Positions 1-7,466 of a DNA stretch of 49,631 nt are shown one piece after another. Numbering within the stretch: position 1 is the first letter of the stretch; each line of letters begins with the position of its first letter. The stretch spans positions 1-49,631 of the IMG/VR virus record IMGVR_UViG_3300044634_000076; one strand, 5' to 3'. Both the position numbers and the translations under genes were made by a program. The notes below the pieces were generated by a model, which did not search any database, had not been told where the DNA came from, and saw only the letters and a program-made list of their open reading frames with translations. Origin of the DNA: a virus.

Positions 1-723
1 GGCTCAGGTGATGGTGATGGCGATGAGGAAAGCCAACCCAATGCAGGTGGCTTCGATGGCAAGGGTGATCTCGAGGATGCTCAAGATGATGCTACTCGTG
101 TGGACATGGAGGCAACTATTGTAGCCGCAGCTCGTATGGCCAAGGAATGTGGTCAGGGCTCTAGCTTGATCGATCGTGTGCTTGACAACGTAGGCCAACC
201 CCATGTGCGGTGGCAAGACGTGACTCGTTCCATGATGACTGAATCGTCTGCCGCTGACTACACGTACACACGCCCGTCTCGTCGCTTCATTGGCTCTGGC
301 TTGTACTTGCCATCGCTTCGCACTGACTCACTCGGTGGCTTGGCTATTGGCTTTGATACATCGGGATCGATGGGCCCAAAGGAATGCAACCAGATTGCCG
401 CTGAGATTCAGGCGATCGTTGACGACTTGCAACCATCATTCGTAGAAGTTATTTACTGCGACTACCACGTTACGCACATCGAGCGGTTCGAGCGTGATGA
501 CATGCTTGCCCTGCATCCCAAGGGCGGTGGCGGTACGCGCTTTCAGCCAGTGTTCGAGCACCTTGACAAATCAGACGAGCGTTACTGCGGCATGATTTTC
601 TTCACTGACATGGAGGGCAACTTAGACGAATGCGCGGAGCCAACCTATCCTGTCATCTGGGCCGACATCGGCCATTCCCATCCACGTGAGCCCTTCGGCA
701 CACGGGTTACCGTAGCATTATGA
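1..723 (+). CDS. VWA-like domain protein (metallopeptidase-associated type), 5' end missing
   Basis: The frame is open from the first base of the window, so this is the C-terminal 240 residues of a longer protein. A von Willebrand A fold is indicated by the metal-ion-dependent adhesion site: DTSGSM at visible residues 119-124, T179 after a GGGG run, and D203 in FFTDMEG. The start of the visible part is Gly/Asp-rich, like a linker. This arrangement matches the VWA-like half of DUF2201-type proteins, whose upstream half carries an HExxH metallopeptidase domain and which are usually encoded next to a MoxR-type AAA+ ATPase. Both of those would lie left of the window and are not seen. In other systems such pairs remodel protein complexes; the role in this phage is unknown. 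The VWA call is firm, and the DUF2201 assignment is from memory. Confidence 0.8.
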   Translation, partial: GSGDGDGDEESQPNAGGFDGKGDLEDAQDDATRVDMEATIVAAARMAKECGQGSSLIDRVLDNVGQPHVRWQDVTRSMMTESSAADYTYTRPSRRFIGSGLYLPSLRTDSLGGLAIGFDTSGSMGPKECNQIAAEIQAIVDDLQPSFVEVIYCDYHVTHIERFERDDMLALHPKGGGGTRFQPVFEHLDKSDERYCGMIFFTDMEGNLDECAEPTYPVIWADIGHSHPREPFGTRVTVAL

Positions 724-730
724 GAACAAC

Positions 731-1018
731 ATGAACACATCCTTCAACAAAGAAAAAGACATTCAGTATCGCTTGACGCGTATCGAGACGAAACTCGTGC
801 GAGGCTTTGAGGAACTGGGTGTCAACATCGACCAAGACCGAGAGTGGTTGTCCGTCGACGAAGAGAACCTTGTCGTGTACGTTTCCACACTGGGACGTTC
901 ACTAACTGTAGTACTAAGTGACATGGCACGTAACGGCGCTAAAAGCGTTGGCAAACACTACGACATCGTTAATCGCGGTGAAGTAGTTGGATCAATCTGT
1001 TTTAAACCAATTGTGTAA
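731..1018 (+). CDS. Hypothetical protein, 95 aa
   Basis: It begins 7 bases after the VWA gene in the same transcription direction. The protein is soluble and mixed-charge, with no membrane segment and no cysteine cluster. The middle (about residues 40-60) is predicted beta-rich, and the N-terminal third is rich in charged residues. I do not recognise the family. Position suggests it is part of the early operon. Confidence 0.7.
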   Translation: MNTSFNKEKDIQYRLTRIETKLVRGFEELGVNIDQDREWLSVDEENLVVYVSTLGRSLTVVLSDMARNGAKSVGKHYDIVNRGEVVGSICFKPIV

Positions 1019-1029
1019 AGAGTACTATC

Positions 1030-1203
1030 ATGAACCCAGAACCAATCATTCACCAAGGCATACCTGTTCGTTCAGTGTGCTTCCCCGTCATCCCTGCAGA
1101 CGACAAACGTTTTGTCTGGACTGCCGGTGCAGATGTGCAGTCTGTATGGCGTCGCTTCGGGTGGAAACCCCTAGAAGAAACTTTGAAGGTGCCACAGCAA
1201 TGA
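1030..1203 (+). CDS. Small hypothetical protein, 57 aa
   Basis: This short ORF starts with MNPEPII and ends in a TGA that overlaps the next start as ATGA. It sits 11 bases after the previous stop. The ATGA coupling and the tight packing support it as a real gene. It contains two Trp residues and a short basic stretch but no recognisable motif. Function unknown. Confidence 0.55.
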   Translation: MNPEPIIHQGIPVRSVCFPVIPADDKRFVWTAGADVQSVWRRFGWKPLEETLKVPQQ

Positions 1204-1448
1204 TTAAATATCCGGGATATGAGGAAGCCGTTATCGGCCCTGCGTATGTACGTATAGACAAGCAAATGGTTAACGTACTTGTTTACGATGCTGAAAAGAT
1301 CAGAGAAATTCTTAAAAAACGCGATGGCATGTCGCACGAAGAAGCACGTGAGCATATTGAGTTCAACATCGAAGGTGGCTACTTGGGCCCAGAAACACCC
1401 ATACTTGTATGGTCAGAGGATATTTGGGATGAAGATGATGAAGAGTAA
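1200..1448 (+). CDS. Acidic hypothetical protein, 82 aa
   Basis: I chose the ATG at 1200 because it overlaps the upstream stop (ATGA). The open frame extends further upstream, but only through the preceding gene. The C-terminus is strongly acidic (DIWDEDDEE), which can suggest a DNA mimic or protein-binding tail. No domain is recognised. It overlaps the next gene by 14 bases. Confidence 0.6.
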   Translation: MIKYPGYEEAVIGPAYVRIDKQMVNVLVYDAEKIREILKKRDGMSHEEAREHIEFNIEGGYLGPETPILVWSEDIWDEDDEE

Positions 1449-1650
1449 TTTTGTAAACAATCACTTGGCCATTGGTAGCCAACAACCCGTACATAGATTA
1501 CAACTTTGTAATAAATGTGAAGAAGTACGACCGCCGGAGGGCGGCGTGCAGATGAGCCCATCGAGGTGGATATGTGCGTCATGTTGGACGAACAGAGTAA
1601 CTGGACGTAATCTTAAACAGGTAATTAGGAAGGATGAGAAAAATGATTGA
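1435..1650 (+). CDS. Small zinc-ribbon-like protein, 71 aa
   Basis: Two CxxC pairs are present, CNKC at residues 25-28 and CASC at 47-50, spaced like a treble-clef or zinc-ribbon knuckle. A basic C-terminus follows (RNLKQVIRKDEKND). Binding of one zinc ion is the likely reading; nucleic-acid binding is inferred from the basic tail. The start is uncertain (1435 or 1438). It overlaps both neighbours, which fits the compressed early operon. Confidence 0.6.
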   Translation: MMKSNFVNNHLAIGSQQPVHRLQLCNKCEEVRPPEGGVQMSPSRWICASCWTNRVTGRNLKQVIRKDEKND

Positions 1651-1894
1651 GATGATCGAGAACGCAGACGATTTGCAGATTGGCGGATCGCACTACAAAG
1701 ACATGCCCGTGCAACCGTGGAGTGTCATGGCCGCGGTGTTAACGCCTGAGGAGTTCCGTGGGTTTCTGAAAGGCAACATCATTAAATACTCCATGCGTGC
1801 CGGACGTAAAGATGGAAGCGATGACGGCAACAAAGCATTGCACTACATTCACAAGTTGTATGAAGTAGAAAATGCGCAAACGCAGCAAGTATAG
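1643..1894 (+). CDS. DUF3310-like protein (SaV-like), 83 aa
   Basis: The sequence follows the widespread phage DUF3310 pattern: IGGSHYKDMPVQPW near the N-terminus, then FLKGNIIKY and a KALHYIHKLYE helix. These small proteins are often annotated as putative nucleotide kinases, without a biochemically secure role. An ATG at 1634 is also in frame. AGGAAGG at 1627-1633 sits at proper Shine-Dalgarno distance (9 bases) only for 1643, so I take that start. It overlaps the gene before by 8 bases and the gene after by 23. Confidence 0.8.
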   Translation: MIEMIENADDLQIGGSHYKDMPVQPWSVMAAVLTPEEFRGFLKGNIIKYSMRAGRKDGSDDGNKALHYIHKLYEVENAQTQQV

Positions 1895-2345
1895 ACCTCG
1901 TAGCGTATTGGTTAACCCGATTGGGTATGTACTTGAGGGGATGACACCGGTAGCCAAGTACGATACCTATTTGGTTGATCTCAAGATCAAGAACCATTTA
2001 GCAATGTCAACCTTAACTAAAGGGTTGGCGACGCGTGCTGACATTGATACTTTGATTGCCACAGTAAACATCACTGAAGCTTTGTATCGATTGGGTTTTG
2101 GAAGAGAATATGCAGACGTAGTTAGCGAAGGGCTTGATGCATTACGTGATGTTGGTAGACGAGGTGTTGAGACGGGAAGGTTTATCCTAAAAGCATCTGA
2201 GATGAATGCGCTAAACCTTGTCATGGAATTGCATGACGCGCAGATGGACTTGATTACTGTAAAAGATATGGACAAAGCTGTTGAGCTTGTTCGTGAAGAG
2301 TTTCGTCAACGAAAAATGAGACCTATTGTGGAGGTAAGCAAATGA
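1872..2345 (+). CDS. Hypothetical early protein, 157 aa
   Basis: The N-terminus is basic (MRKRSKYRPR), followed by a mainly alpha-helical protein with Leu/Ala-rich helices around residues 45-135. The look is that of an all-helical regulatory or DNA-associated phage protein. I recognise it only as a recurring type in phages of aquatic bacteria. It overlaps the DUF3310-like gene by 23 bases and ends 4 bases into the next gene. No catalytic motif is seen. Confidence 0.7.
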   Translation: MRKRSKYRPRSVLVNPIGYVLEGMTPVAKYDTYLVDLKIKNHLAMSTLTKGLATRADIDTLIATVNITEALYRLGFGREYADVVSEGLDALRDVGRRGVETGRFILKASEMNALNLVMELHDAQMDLITVKDMDKAVELVREEFRQRKMRPIVEVSK

Positions 2346-2530
2346 GAGCACGAATTAAAAGGCATTGGGAGTACGAAGACGGTTGGCTTGTTGAATCTCG
2401 CCGTTGGTACGACTTTAGGTGGGTTACTGAAAAGTATGTTGTCGGCGACGACGCAGAAAAAAGAGCACTGAAGTACGCCAGAGATTTACTAGACCCTATG
2501 ATTATTGAGATAACAAAGGAAAAGCTATGA
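2342..2530 (+). CDS. Small Trp/Tyr/Arg-rich protein, 62 aa
   Basis: It has a clean Shine-Dalgarno (GGAGG at 2330-2334, 7 bases before ATG) and is ATGA-coupled at both ends. The first 40 residues are rich in Trp, Tyr and Arg; the rest is a charged helix. No family is recognised. The good ribosome site and the coupling make it a confident gene of unknown function. Confidence 0.65.
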   Translation: MRARIKRHWEYEDGWLVESRRWYDFRWVTEKYVVGDDAEKRALKYARDLLDPMIIEITKEKL

Positions 2531-2733
2531 ACGATTTAATTTACTTTCTAATTGCACCGATAACCGTTGCAGTACTTATCCTGCTGTACAAGATGAAGGC
2601 GACCGAGCGTGAATGGGTTAGCTTGACCAAAGAAGAGATTTACCACTTGTGGGATACCAACTCAGAAAAGTTTGGCAGTGTAGAAGACTTTGGTAGAGCC
2701 GTCGAGCGTGCTATACAGGAGAAGAATCCATGA
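2527..2733 (+). CDS. Small membrane protein with shared C-terminal module, 68 aa
   Basis: Residues 3-22 form a hydrophobic transmembrane helix (LIYFLIAPITVAVLILLYK). Residues 29-68 carry a module beginning EWVSLTKEEI and ending RAVERAIQEKNP. The same module ends the ORF at 3160-3585, and its tail recurs in the two ORFs after that. The codons for the final QEKN supply the AGGAG (2717-2721) used by the next gene. Anchoring of the module to the inner membrane is inferred. Confidence 0.65.
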   Translation: MNDLIYFLIAPITVAVLILLYKMKATEREWVSLTKEEIYHLWDTNSEKFGSVEDFGRAVERAIQEKNP

Positions 2734-2948
2734 ATGAACCAGCATTCCCCAATGAAGGCTTTAATGGATGGGGTGAACCATTCCAAGGCATGACCTTGCG
2801 CGACTACTTTGCGGCTAAGGCTATGCAGGGATTACTCAAAAATGCTCTTACGGAAGAGTTCCATCTTATCGACAATGATTGGATGGCAGGCATCTCGATG
2901 GACGCATACTCTATGGCAGACGCCATGCTGAAGGCGAGGGAAGCATGA
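2730..2948 (+). CDS. Small early protein with GMTLRDYFAAKAMQG motif, 72 aa
   Basis: It contains the phrase GMTLRDYFAAKAMQG (residues 19-33) and ends with a helix, AYSMADAMLKARE. I recognise this combination as a frequent small phage or prophage protein without an assigned function. It is ATGA-coupled to the gene before and overlaps the next start by 4 bases. The Shine-Dalgarno lies inside the upstream coding region. Confidence 0.7.
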   Translation: MNEPAFPNEGFNGWGEPFQGMTLRDYFAAKAMQGLLKNALTEEFHLIDNDWMAGISMDAYSMADAMLKAREA

Positions 2949-3163
2949 ACAGAGAAGACATTATTCGCATGGCACGAGAGGCGGGAGAAGCTGAAGGCAT
3001 GGCGGAGTTTGTGTTTCATCCTGTCATTGAACGCTTTGCTTCTCTTGTCGCTTCTGCCGAGCGTGAGGCGTGTGCGCAAATGTTAGAAGCGGCTTCAAAG
3101 ACAGGAAAAATAATAAGTTGTACAAGTGCGGCTGAAGCCATCCGAGCAAGGGGACAAGCATGA
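2945..3163 (+). CDS. Small helical protein, MNREDIIRMAREAG type, 72 aa
   Basis: The start at 2945 is supported by the ATGA overlap with the previous stop. The protein is nearly all helix: a first helix MNREDIIRMAREAG, then IERFASLVASAEREAC, and a final AAEAIRARGQA. This module is common among small ORFs of phages infecting beta/gamma-proteobacteria. Function unknown. ATGA-coupled to the next gene. Confidence 0.7.
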   Translation: MNREDIIRMAREAGEAEGMAEFVFHPVIERFASLVASAEREACAQMLEAASKTGKIISCTSAAEAIRARGQA

Positions 3164-3585
3164 CTAAAGACGAAGCATTACGCCTTGCATGGGATGCGTT
3201 ACAACAAATAGCTCATGTTTCAGCAATGGACTACGAATATCAACAATGGGCAGTAGAAGCCATCACTGCCATCAAAGAAGCCTTGGCACAGCCAGAGCCT
3301 AATTACAAAAAAGCACTTGAGGTGTGGTTAGACAAAACCGAGTGGGTTCAGGAAACTGTCAAACCACATGAACTTGGTATGCACAGAGCCGATGTTTTAA
3401 AACAAAGAATTGAAGAAGCATCACCACAGCGCACATGGGTAGGGCTGACGGATGATGAGATTGAACATGCGTTTAAAACAAATTCAGTCATGGTTGACAA
3501 CGGCAATGCCTATATGGTCGCAGGATTACGAGCAGTCAATATTGCCCAAGCCATTGAAGCCAAACTGAAGGAGAAGAATTTATGA
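3160..3585 (+). CDS. Modular hypothetical protein with EKN-type C-terminal module, 141 aa
   Basis: The N-terminal helical module (MTKDEALRLAWDALQQI to about residue 48) ends in ALAQPEP. A middle charged stretch follows. Residues about 96-141 hold the module TWVGLTDDEIEHAF to AIEAKLKEKNL, homologous by eye to the end of the 2527-2733 protein. This looks like a domain mosaic. The terminal KEKN codons (AAGGAG at 3568-3573) form the ribosome site for the next gene. No enzymatic motif is visible. Confidence 0.7.
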   Translation: MTKDEALRLAWDALQQIAHVSAMDYEYQQWAVEAITAIKEALAQPEPNYKKALEVWLDKTEWVQETVKPHELGMHRADVLKQRIEEASPQRTWVGLTDDEIEHAFKTNSVMVDNGNAYMVAGLRAVNIAQAIEAKLKEKNL

Positions 3586-3833
3586 ATTGGTTACCAGAAC
3601 ACAAATGCGGTTTACACCTATCCCACAACGAACATCGTGATGTTTACGAAACTATTGAGCAGTTCTATGACTCTGAAGATTTTATTTCACCAGAGGAATG
3701 GCATGAGGCTGTGGCAAAAGATAGTGTGTGGGTTTTACATTGGTATCCCGAAACACCCATTGGGTTTATCCGCATTGCCGCCTCTACATTGGAAGCCATA
3801 GAAGCCAAACTCAAGGAGAAGAACAATGGATAA
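3582..3833 (+). CDS. Hypothetical protein retaining the IEAKLKEKN tail, 83 aa
   Basis: The first 65 residues are acidic and aromatic (two HEWH/HWYP-like stretches) and unlike the neighbours. The last 17, ASTLEAIEAKLKEKNNG, match the tail of the preceding protein and include its 'gaagccaaact' DNA. It has therefore kept only the end of the shared module. The tail codons again place AAGGAG (3813-3818) 7 bases before the next ATG. Function unknown. Confidence 0.65.
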   Translation: MNWLPEHKCGLHLSHNEHRDVYETIEQFYDSEDFISPEEWHEAVAKDSVWVLHWYPETPIGFIRIAASTLEAIEAKLKEKNNG

Positions 3834-4056
3834 ACCAATAAGCGGAACAATTCGCTTTGATGATGAATACAAAGCTGAAGGCTCGTATAAATTTCATGTA
3901 CCCGAAAGGTCTGAATGGGTTTGCTACTTGTTTGGTGGTCGTAAAGGAGAAGGTATTTCTTACAGGCCAGTAAAAGGATACGAACCAAATTGGTTTGTTC
4001 GTTGGATGATGAAGATATGTTTTGATTGCACATGGGTGAAGGAGAAGAACACATGA
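3826..4056 (+). CDS. Hypothetical protein ending in KEKNT, 76 aa
   Basis: The protein is rich in aromatic residues with a predicted beta-rich centre (about residues 5-50) and ends CTWVKEKNT. Only the last few residues of the shared EKN tail remain. They again encode the AAGGAG (4039-4044) used by the glutaredoxin gene. It overlaps both neighbours by a few bases. I do not recognise the family. Confidence 0.65.
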   Translation: MDKPISGTIRFDDEYKAEGSYKFHVPERSEWVCYLFGGRKGEGISYRPVKGYEPNWFVRWMMKICFDCTWVKEKNT

Positions 4057-4292
4057 ACATAACTGTTTACTCGAAAGAAAATTGCCCTAACTGTGTGACG
4101 GCTAAGCTCATTCTGCGTTCGTTGGATATGCCGTTCACTGAGATTGACATCGAAACGGGTGATCGCTTTGCTAATTTCGTGGCTAACTACCCCGACGCAC
4201 GTCAGATGCCGCAGATATTTATTGGCGACCAACGTGTTGGCGGATTAGCAGGCTTGCAAGCTGCGTTGCAGAAGATGGGGTTGTTAGTATGA
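4053..4292 (+). CDS. Glutaredoxin
   Basis: This is a compact 79-residue thioredoxin-fold protein with the active site CPNC at residues 11-14 after MNITVYSKEN, the cis-proline in QMPQIFI (P53) and the glutathione-binding GG at 63-64. Both redox cysteines are present, so a dithiol mechanism is possible. Phage glutaredoxins commonly recharge ribonucleotide reductase. No reductase lies in the window, so the partner is probably a host or off-window enzyme. The start at 4053 is set by AAGGAG at 4039-4044 and ATGA coupling. Confidence 0.88.
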   Translation: MNITVYSKENCPNCVTAKLILRSLDMPFTEIDIETGDRFANFVANYPDARQMPQIFIGDQRVGGLAGLQAALQKMGLLV

Positions 4293-4471
4293 TCTTAGTA
4301 GACACTGACATAGAACGTAAACGCTGTGCGGCAATTGTGCGTAGATCAATCGTACGCAACAAAAACAACATCATGCACGTGCAGATACTTAAACGCGTGC
4401 TCGATAAAATAGTTAACCCGAGGAAACCAAAATGTACAGAATCCCTAGTGACCTCTCCCAACTTGAGCTGA
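4289..4471 (+). CDS. Small basic protein, 60 aa
   Basis: It is ATGA-coupled to the glutaredoxin gene and overlaps the next gene by 40 bases. The protein is strongly basic (RKR, RR and KR patches), suggesting nucleic-acid contact, but no fold is recognisable. The long overlap at the 3' end makes the last 13 residues less certain in function than the start. Confidence 0.5.
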   Translation: MILVDTDIERKRCAAIVRRSIVRNKNNIMHVQILKRVLDKIVNPRKPKCTESLVTSPNLS

Positions 4472-4629
4472 TGCTTGCCGACTCGCAAGCAGAAGGCCGA
4501 TTGCTACGAAACCGACTAGACATTGTGTCTGAGGAAGCTCTACGTTTGCGTCAGAAGCTAGAACAGATTTACACTGTCGCTTACTTAGCTCTGGACAACA
4601 GAGAACTTGATAACATGGACTTAAACTAA
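4432..4629 (+). CDS. Small coiled-coil protein, 65 aa
   Basis: Residues 8-45 form an amphipathic Leu-rich helix with heptad spacing (LELMLADSQAEGRLLRN onward), suggesting a dimeric coiled coil. Its TAA overlaps the polymerase ATG (TAATG at 4627-4631), so the two are translationally linked. It could be a polymerase accessory factor by position only. No family is recognised. Confidence 0.6.
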   Translation: MYRIPSDLSQLELMLADSQAEGRLLRNRLDIVSEEALRLRQKLEQIYTVAYLALDNRELDNMDLN

Positions 4630-6464
4630 TGGACATACTCACTGTAGATATTGAGACGTACTACGATGCACAATTCAGTTTGTCAAAGATGCAGACTGAT
4701 GCGTACATAACCGACGAACGGTTTGAATTCATTGGAGTATGCGTTGCGAAGAATGACGGTGATCCCGTATGGTTCAGCGGCACTGAAGCAGAGATTCTTG
4801 AGTGGATGCACGTCAACTACGACTGGGGTAACTCCGCCGTAAGATGCCACAATACTTTGTTCGACGGCTACGCGCTGACGCAACGACTAGGTATACGACC
4901 GAGGCTATGGATGGATACACTCCCGCAAAGCCGAATGCTCTACCCCTATTTAGTCTCACACTCACTTGCTAACTTAACTAAATTCTTTGGGTTCCCTGCG
5001 AAGGGCACTGAGGTTGTTAAAGCATTAGGCAAACGCCGAGAAGACTTTAATCCCATGGAATTAGAGGCGTATGCAGATTACTGCAAGCATGACACATGGC
5101 TGTGCCGTGCGATCGGTGAGAAGATGGACGCCTTTACGCCGCCATTAGAAGTTCGTTTGATCGACATGACTGTGCGTATGTTCACAGAGCCTATGCTTGT
5201 GGGCGATGTTGCTGTGATGGAGCGGCTGTACCACGAGGAAGTTGCACGCAAGGAAGACCTGATGCGCTCGCTAGTTGTCGGCAAGGATACGCTGATGTCC
5301 AACGACAAGTTTGCAGAACAGCTCGAGTTGCTTGGCGTTATACCGCCTAAGAAGATAAGCCCCGCAACAGGGCGTGAGACCTTCGCTTTTGCTAAAAGTG
5401 ACAAGGGCTTTACTGACTTGCTCGACCACGAAGACTCTGGCGTTCAGGCACTGGTAGCCGCACGCCTTGGTGTCAAGACCACCATTGCAGAAACCCGTGC
5501 GCTCAAGTTCGTGGATACTGCAAAGCGTGGCCCCCTGCCGGTGTACCTTAACTTCTGGGGTGCCAAAACCACTGGCCGGTACTCAGGCGGCAACAGCATT
5601 AACTGGCAGAACATCCCTGCGCGTGGGCCGTCTGCGGGCTTGCGTAACGCTCTGCTTGCCCCCGCCGGACACACCGTGCTTGTAGGTGACTCGTCCAACA
5701 TTGAGCTTCGCACTGTGATGGCTTTGGCCGGACAGGATGACGTGGTAGAGAAGTTGGCCAATGGTGTTGATCTGTACTGTGACTTTGCGTCCAAGCTCTT
5801 TGGCCGTGACATTACCAAGGCAGACAAGGCTGAGCGTTTCTTGGGCAAGACCGCCATGCTCGGGTTGCAGTACGGTGCCGGTGCCCCTCGCTTCCAAGAG
5901 ATGGTGCGTATCGCGGCGCGTACTGATCCGGCTGTGAAGGCCATTGACCTCGATCGTGCATACGACATCGTGAACCTATACCGCTCTGTGCACCACAAGG
6001 TAGTTGATCTATGGGGTAGGTGTCAGCAAGTAATCCTGCCCGACATTGCCAATGGTTGTAGCTTGATGACTGTGGATGTAAACGGGTGGTTTATCACGCA
6101 GAAGGACGGCTTTGGTCGCCCCGGTGAGCCCGGTGTGATGTACTACGACCTAAAGTATGACGGCAAAGAGTGGACGTATTTAATGGGCAAACAACGTGTA
6201 CGCATCTTTGGCCCGAAAGTTGTAGAAAATTTATCACAACATGCTGCAATGCGGATCGTTATGTGGCAAACTGCACGTATCAACGAACGGTACCCCGTCA
6301 AGCTGTCAGTCCATGACGAAGCAGTCTGCGTAGTACCAAATGAAGAACTTACTCAAGCACGCGCCTATATGGAAGAGTGCCTATCTCTAACACCCAAGTG
6401 GTGTCGGAGCATTCCCGTATCTTGTGAGACGGGTGTAGGCCCGTCATATGGTGCGGCGAAATAG
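4629..6464 (+). CDS. Family A DNA polymerase with 3'-5' exonuclease domain
   Basis: This 611-residue replicative polymerase has an N-terminal DEDDy exonuclease: D7 and E9 in VDIET, N75-D79 in HNTLFDG, and Y151/D155 in YCKHD. The polymerase domain has motif A GDSSNIELR with D354, motif B (O-helix) R403, K407, Y415-G416, and motif C VHDE with D563-E564. There is no 5'-3' exonuclease domain, as usual for phage enzymes. The residue equivalent to E. coli Pol I F762 is L411, a variant seen in many environmental phages. Motif A has SSN where Pol I has YSQ. It leads the replication block and is followed 7 bases later by a nuclease gene. Confidence 0.95.
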   Translation: MDILTVDIETYYDAQFSLSKMQTDAYITDERFEFIGVCVAKNDGDPVWFSGTEAEILEWMHVNYDWGNSAVRCHNTLFDGYALTQRLGIRPRLWMDTLPQSRMLYPYLVSHSLANLTKFFGFPAKGTEVVKALGKRREDFNPMELEAYADYCKHDTWLCRAIGEKMDAFTPPLEVRLIDMTVRMFTEPMLVGDVAVMERLYHEEVARKEDLMRSLVVGKDTLMSNDKFAEQLELLGVIPPKKISPATGRETFAFAKSDKGFTDLLDHEDSGVQALVAARLGVKTTIAETRALKFVDTAKRGPLPVYLNFWGAKTTGRYSGGNSINWQNIPARGPSAGLRNALLAPAGHTVLVGDSSNIELRTVMALAGQDDVVEKLANGVDLYCDFASKLFGRDITKADKAERFLGKTAMLGLQYGAGAPRFQEMVRIAARTDPAVKAIDLDRAYDIVNLYRSVHHKVVDLWGRCQQVILPDIANGCSLMTVDVNGWFITQKDGFGRPGEPGVMYYDLKYDGKEWTYLMGKQRVRIFGPKVVENLSQHAAMRIVMWQTARINERYPVKLSVHDEAVCVVPNEELTQARAYMEECLSLTPKWCRSIPVSCETGVGPSYGAAK

Positions 6465-6471
6465 GAAACTT

Positions 6472-7164
6472 ATGACCCAAGTAATGCCGCTGTCTTTTAG
6501 TCGTCTATCAACATTTGAAACATGCGAGGCCCAGTTTGATTATCTGTACGTATCTAAACGCGTACCCAATTCATCAAACGAAGCGTCCGAATATGGAGAT
6601 CGTGTACACAAGTTGCTAGAAGCTAAAGGCCGTGGCGTGCTTGACATGGACTCACTATCTGCTGAAGGGCGTAGCACACTAGATCAATGGGGTAGCGTTG
6701 TTGACGTCATCATGAAACGTCCGGGCGAGAAATTGTTTGAGCATCAGATGGCTGTCAACGCAGACCTCAAGCCTGTTGATTGGTTTGCTAAAGATGTGTG
6801 GATCAGATCAATTGCTGATGTGCTTGTTGTGGATGGCGACACTGCGTACTGCCTTGACTACAAGACAGGCAAAGTAAAAGAAAACCCAACACAGTTGCAA
6901 CTGTTTGCGGCCATGGTGTTCTGGCATTACCCAGAAGTCACCAAGGTCAAGACATCATTCATCTGGCTTAAGTTCAACGAGACAACAAACGCCGTGTACG
7001 AACGTAGGTTTCTAGACTCAATGTGGCGAGCACTGAAGCCTCGATTCGCAAAGGTGCAGGACACAATTGAACTTGGCGTATACAAAACAAAACCGTCGGG
7101 CTTGTGCCCATGGTGCGCGGCAAAAGATATTTGCCCTGACGCACGACTGAAAGGTAAGAGATGA
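6472..7164 (+). CDS. PD-(D/E)XK nuclease, RecB/Cas4-like, with Fe-S cysteines
   Basis: The 230-residue protein contains the RecB-family exonuclease core: H46 in GDRVHKLLE, D116 in IADVLVVD, D129 and K131 in LDYKTGK, and the Q141 helix QLQLFA. Four cysteines (C18, then C212, C215 and C221 near the C-terminus) have the spacing of the 4Fe-4S cluster in Cas4/AddB nucleases. It probably resects or trims DNA ends during recombination. An in-frame ATG exists at 6448, but AGGAAA at 6463 fits the ATG at 6472. It overlaps the next nuclease gene by 4 bases. No CRISPR array or cas genes are nearby. Confidence 0.88.
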   Translation: MTQVMPLSFSRLSTFETCEAQFDYLYVSKRVPNSSNEASEYGDRVHKLLEAKGRGVLDMDSLSAEGRSTLDQWGSVVDVIMKRPGEKLFEHQMAVNADLKPVDWFAKDVWIRSIADVLVVDGDTAYCLDYKTGKVKENPTQLQLFAAMVFWHYPEVTKVKTSFIWLKFNETTNAVYERRFLDSMWRALKPRFAKVQDTIELGVYKTKPSGLCPWCAAKDICPDARLKGKR

Positions 7165-7466
7165 AGAATGAAGCTGATGTTAAGAAAATTGTCAAAGATG
7201 TTCTTAAGGACGCAGACTTATGTTGGTGGTTTATGCCACCTGCTAATGGCTATGGTCGGTCTGGTATTCCTGACTTTGTGGGCTGCGTTAATGGTTCTAT
7301 GTTTGCTGTTGAGACCAAGTACGGTAAGGGAACGACTACAGCCAACCAAGAGAGAGAAATATCAACGTTGACTAGATGCGGTGCCAAAGTGTGGATCGTT
7401 CGCGAAACGTCTGTCGACGTATGGACAATTGAATTTAAAGCTTGGGTTGCACTGACATGCTTGTAA
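7161..7466 (+). CDS. VRR-NUC domain nuclease
   Basis: A minimal 101-residue VRR-NUC (PD-(D/E)XK superfamily) protein. GIPD with D38, E51 and K53 in VETK, and Q63 in the following helix form the active site. Family members, including the FAN1 nuclease domain, cut branched or flapped DNA. In phages they are repeatedly found beside SNF2 helicases, as here. It is ATGA-coupled to the RecB-like gene, and its stop overlaps the helicase start by 10 bases, so the nuclease and helicase are probably made together. Confidence 0.9.
   Translation: MKNEADVKKIVKDVLKDADLCWWFMPPANGYGRSGIPDFVGCVNGSMFAVETKYGKGTTTANQEREISTLTRCGAKVWIVRETSVDVWTIEFKAWVALTCL

Noticed and set aside
5444-5998. 184-residue minus-strand ORF inside the polymerase gene
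   Set aside because: It is the reverse shadow of the polymerase frame, whose motifs are unambiguous. It has no ribosome site or family resemblance.
6472-7164. Part of a CRISPR-Cas locus, because of the Cas4-like nuclease
   Set aside because: No repeat-spacer array and no other cas gene is present. The neighbours are replication genes, and this nuclease type is common in phages.
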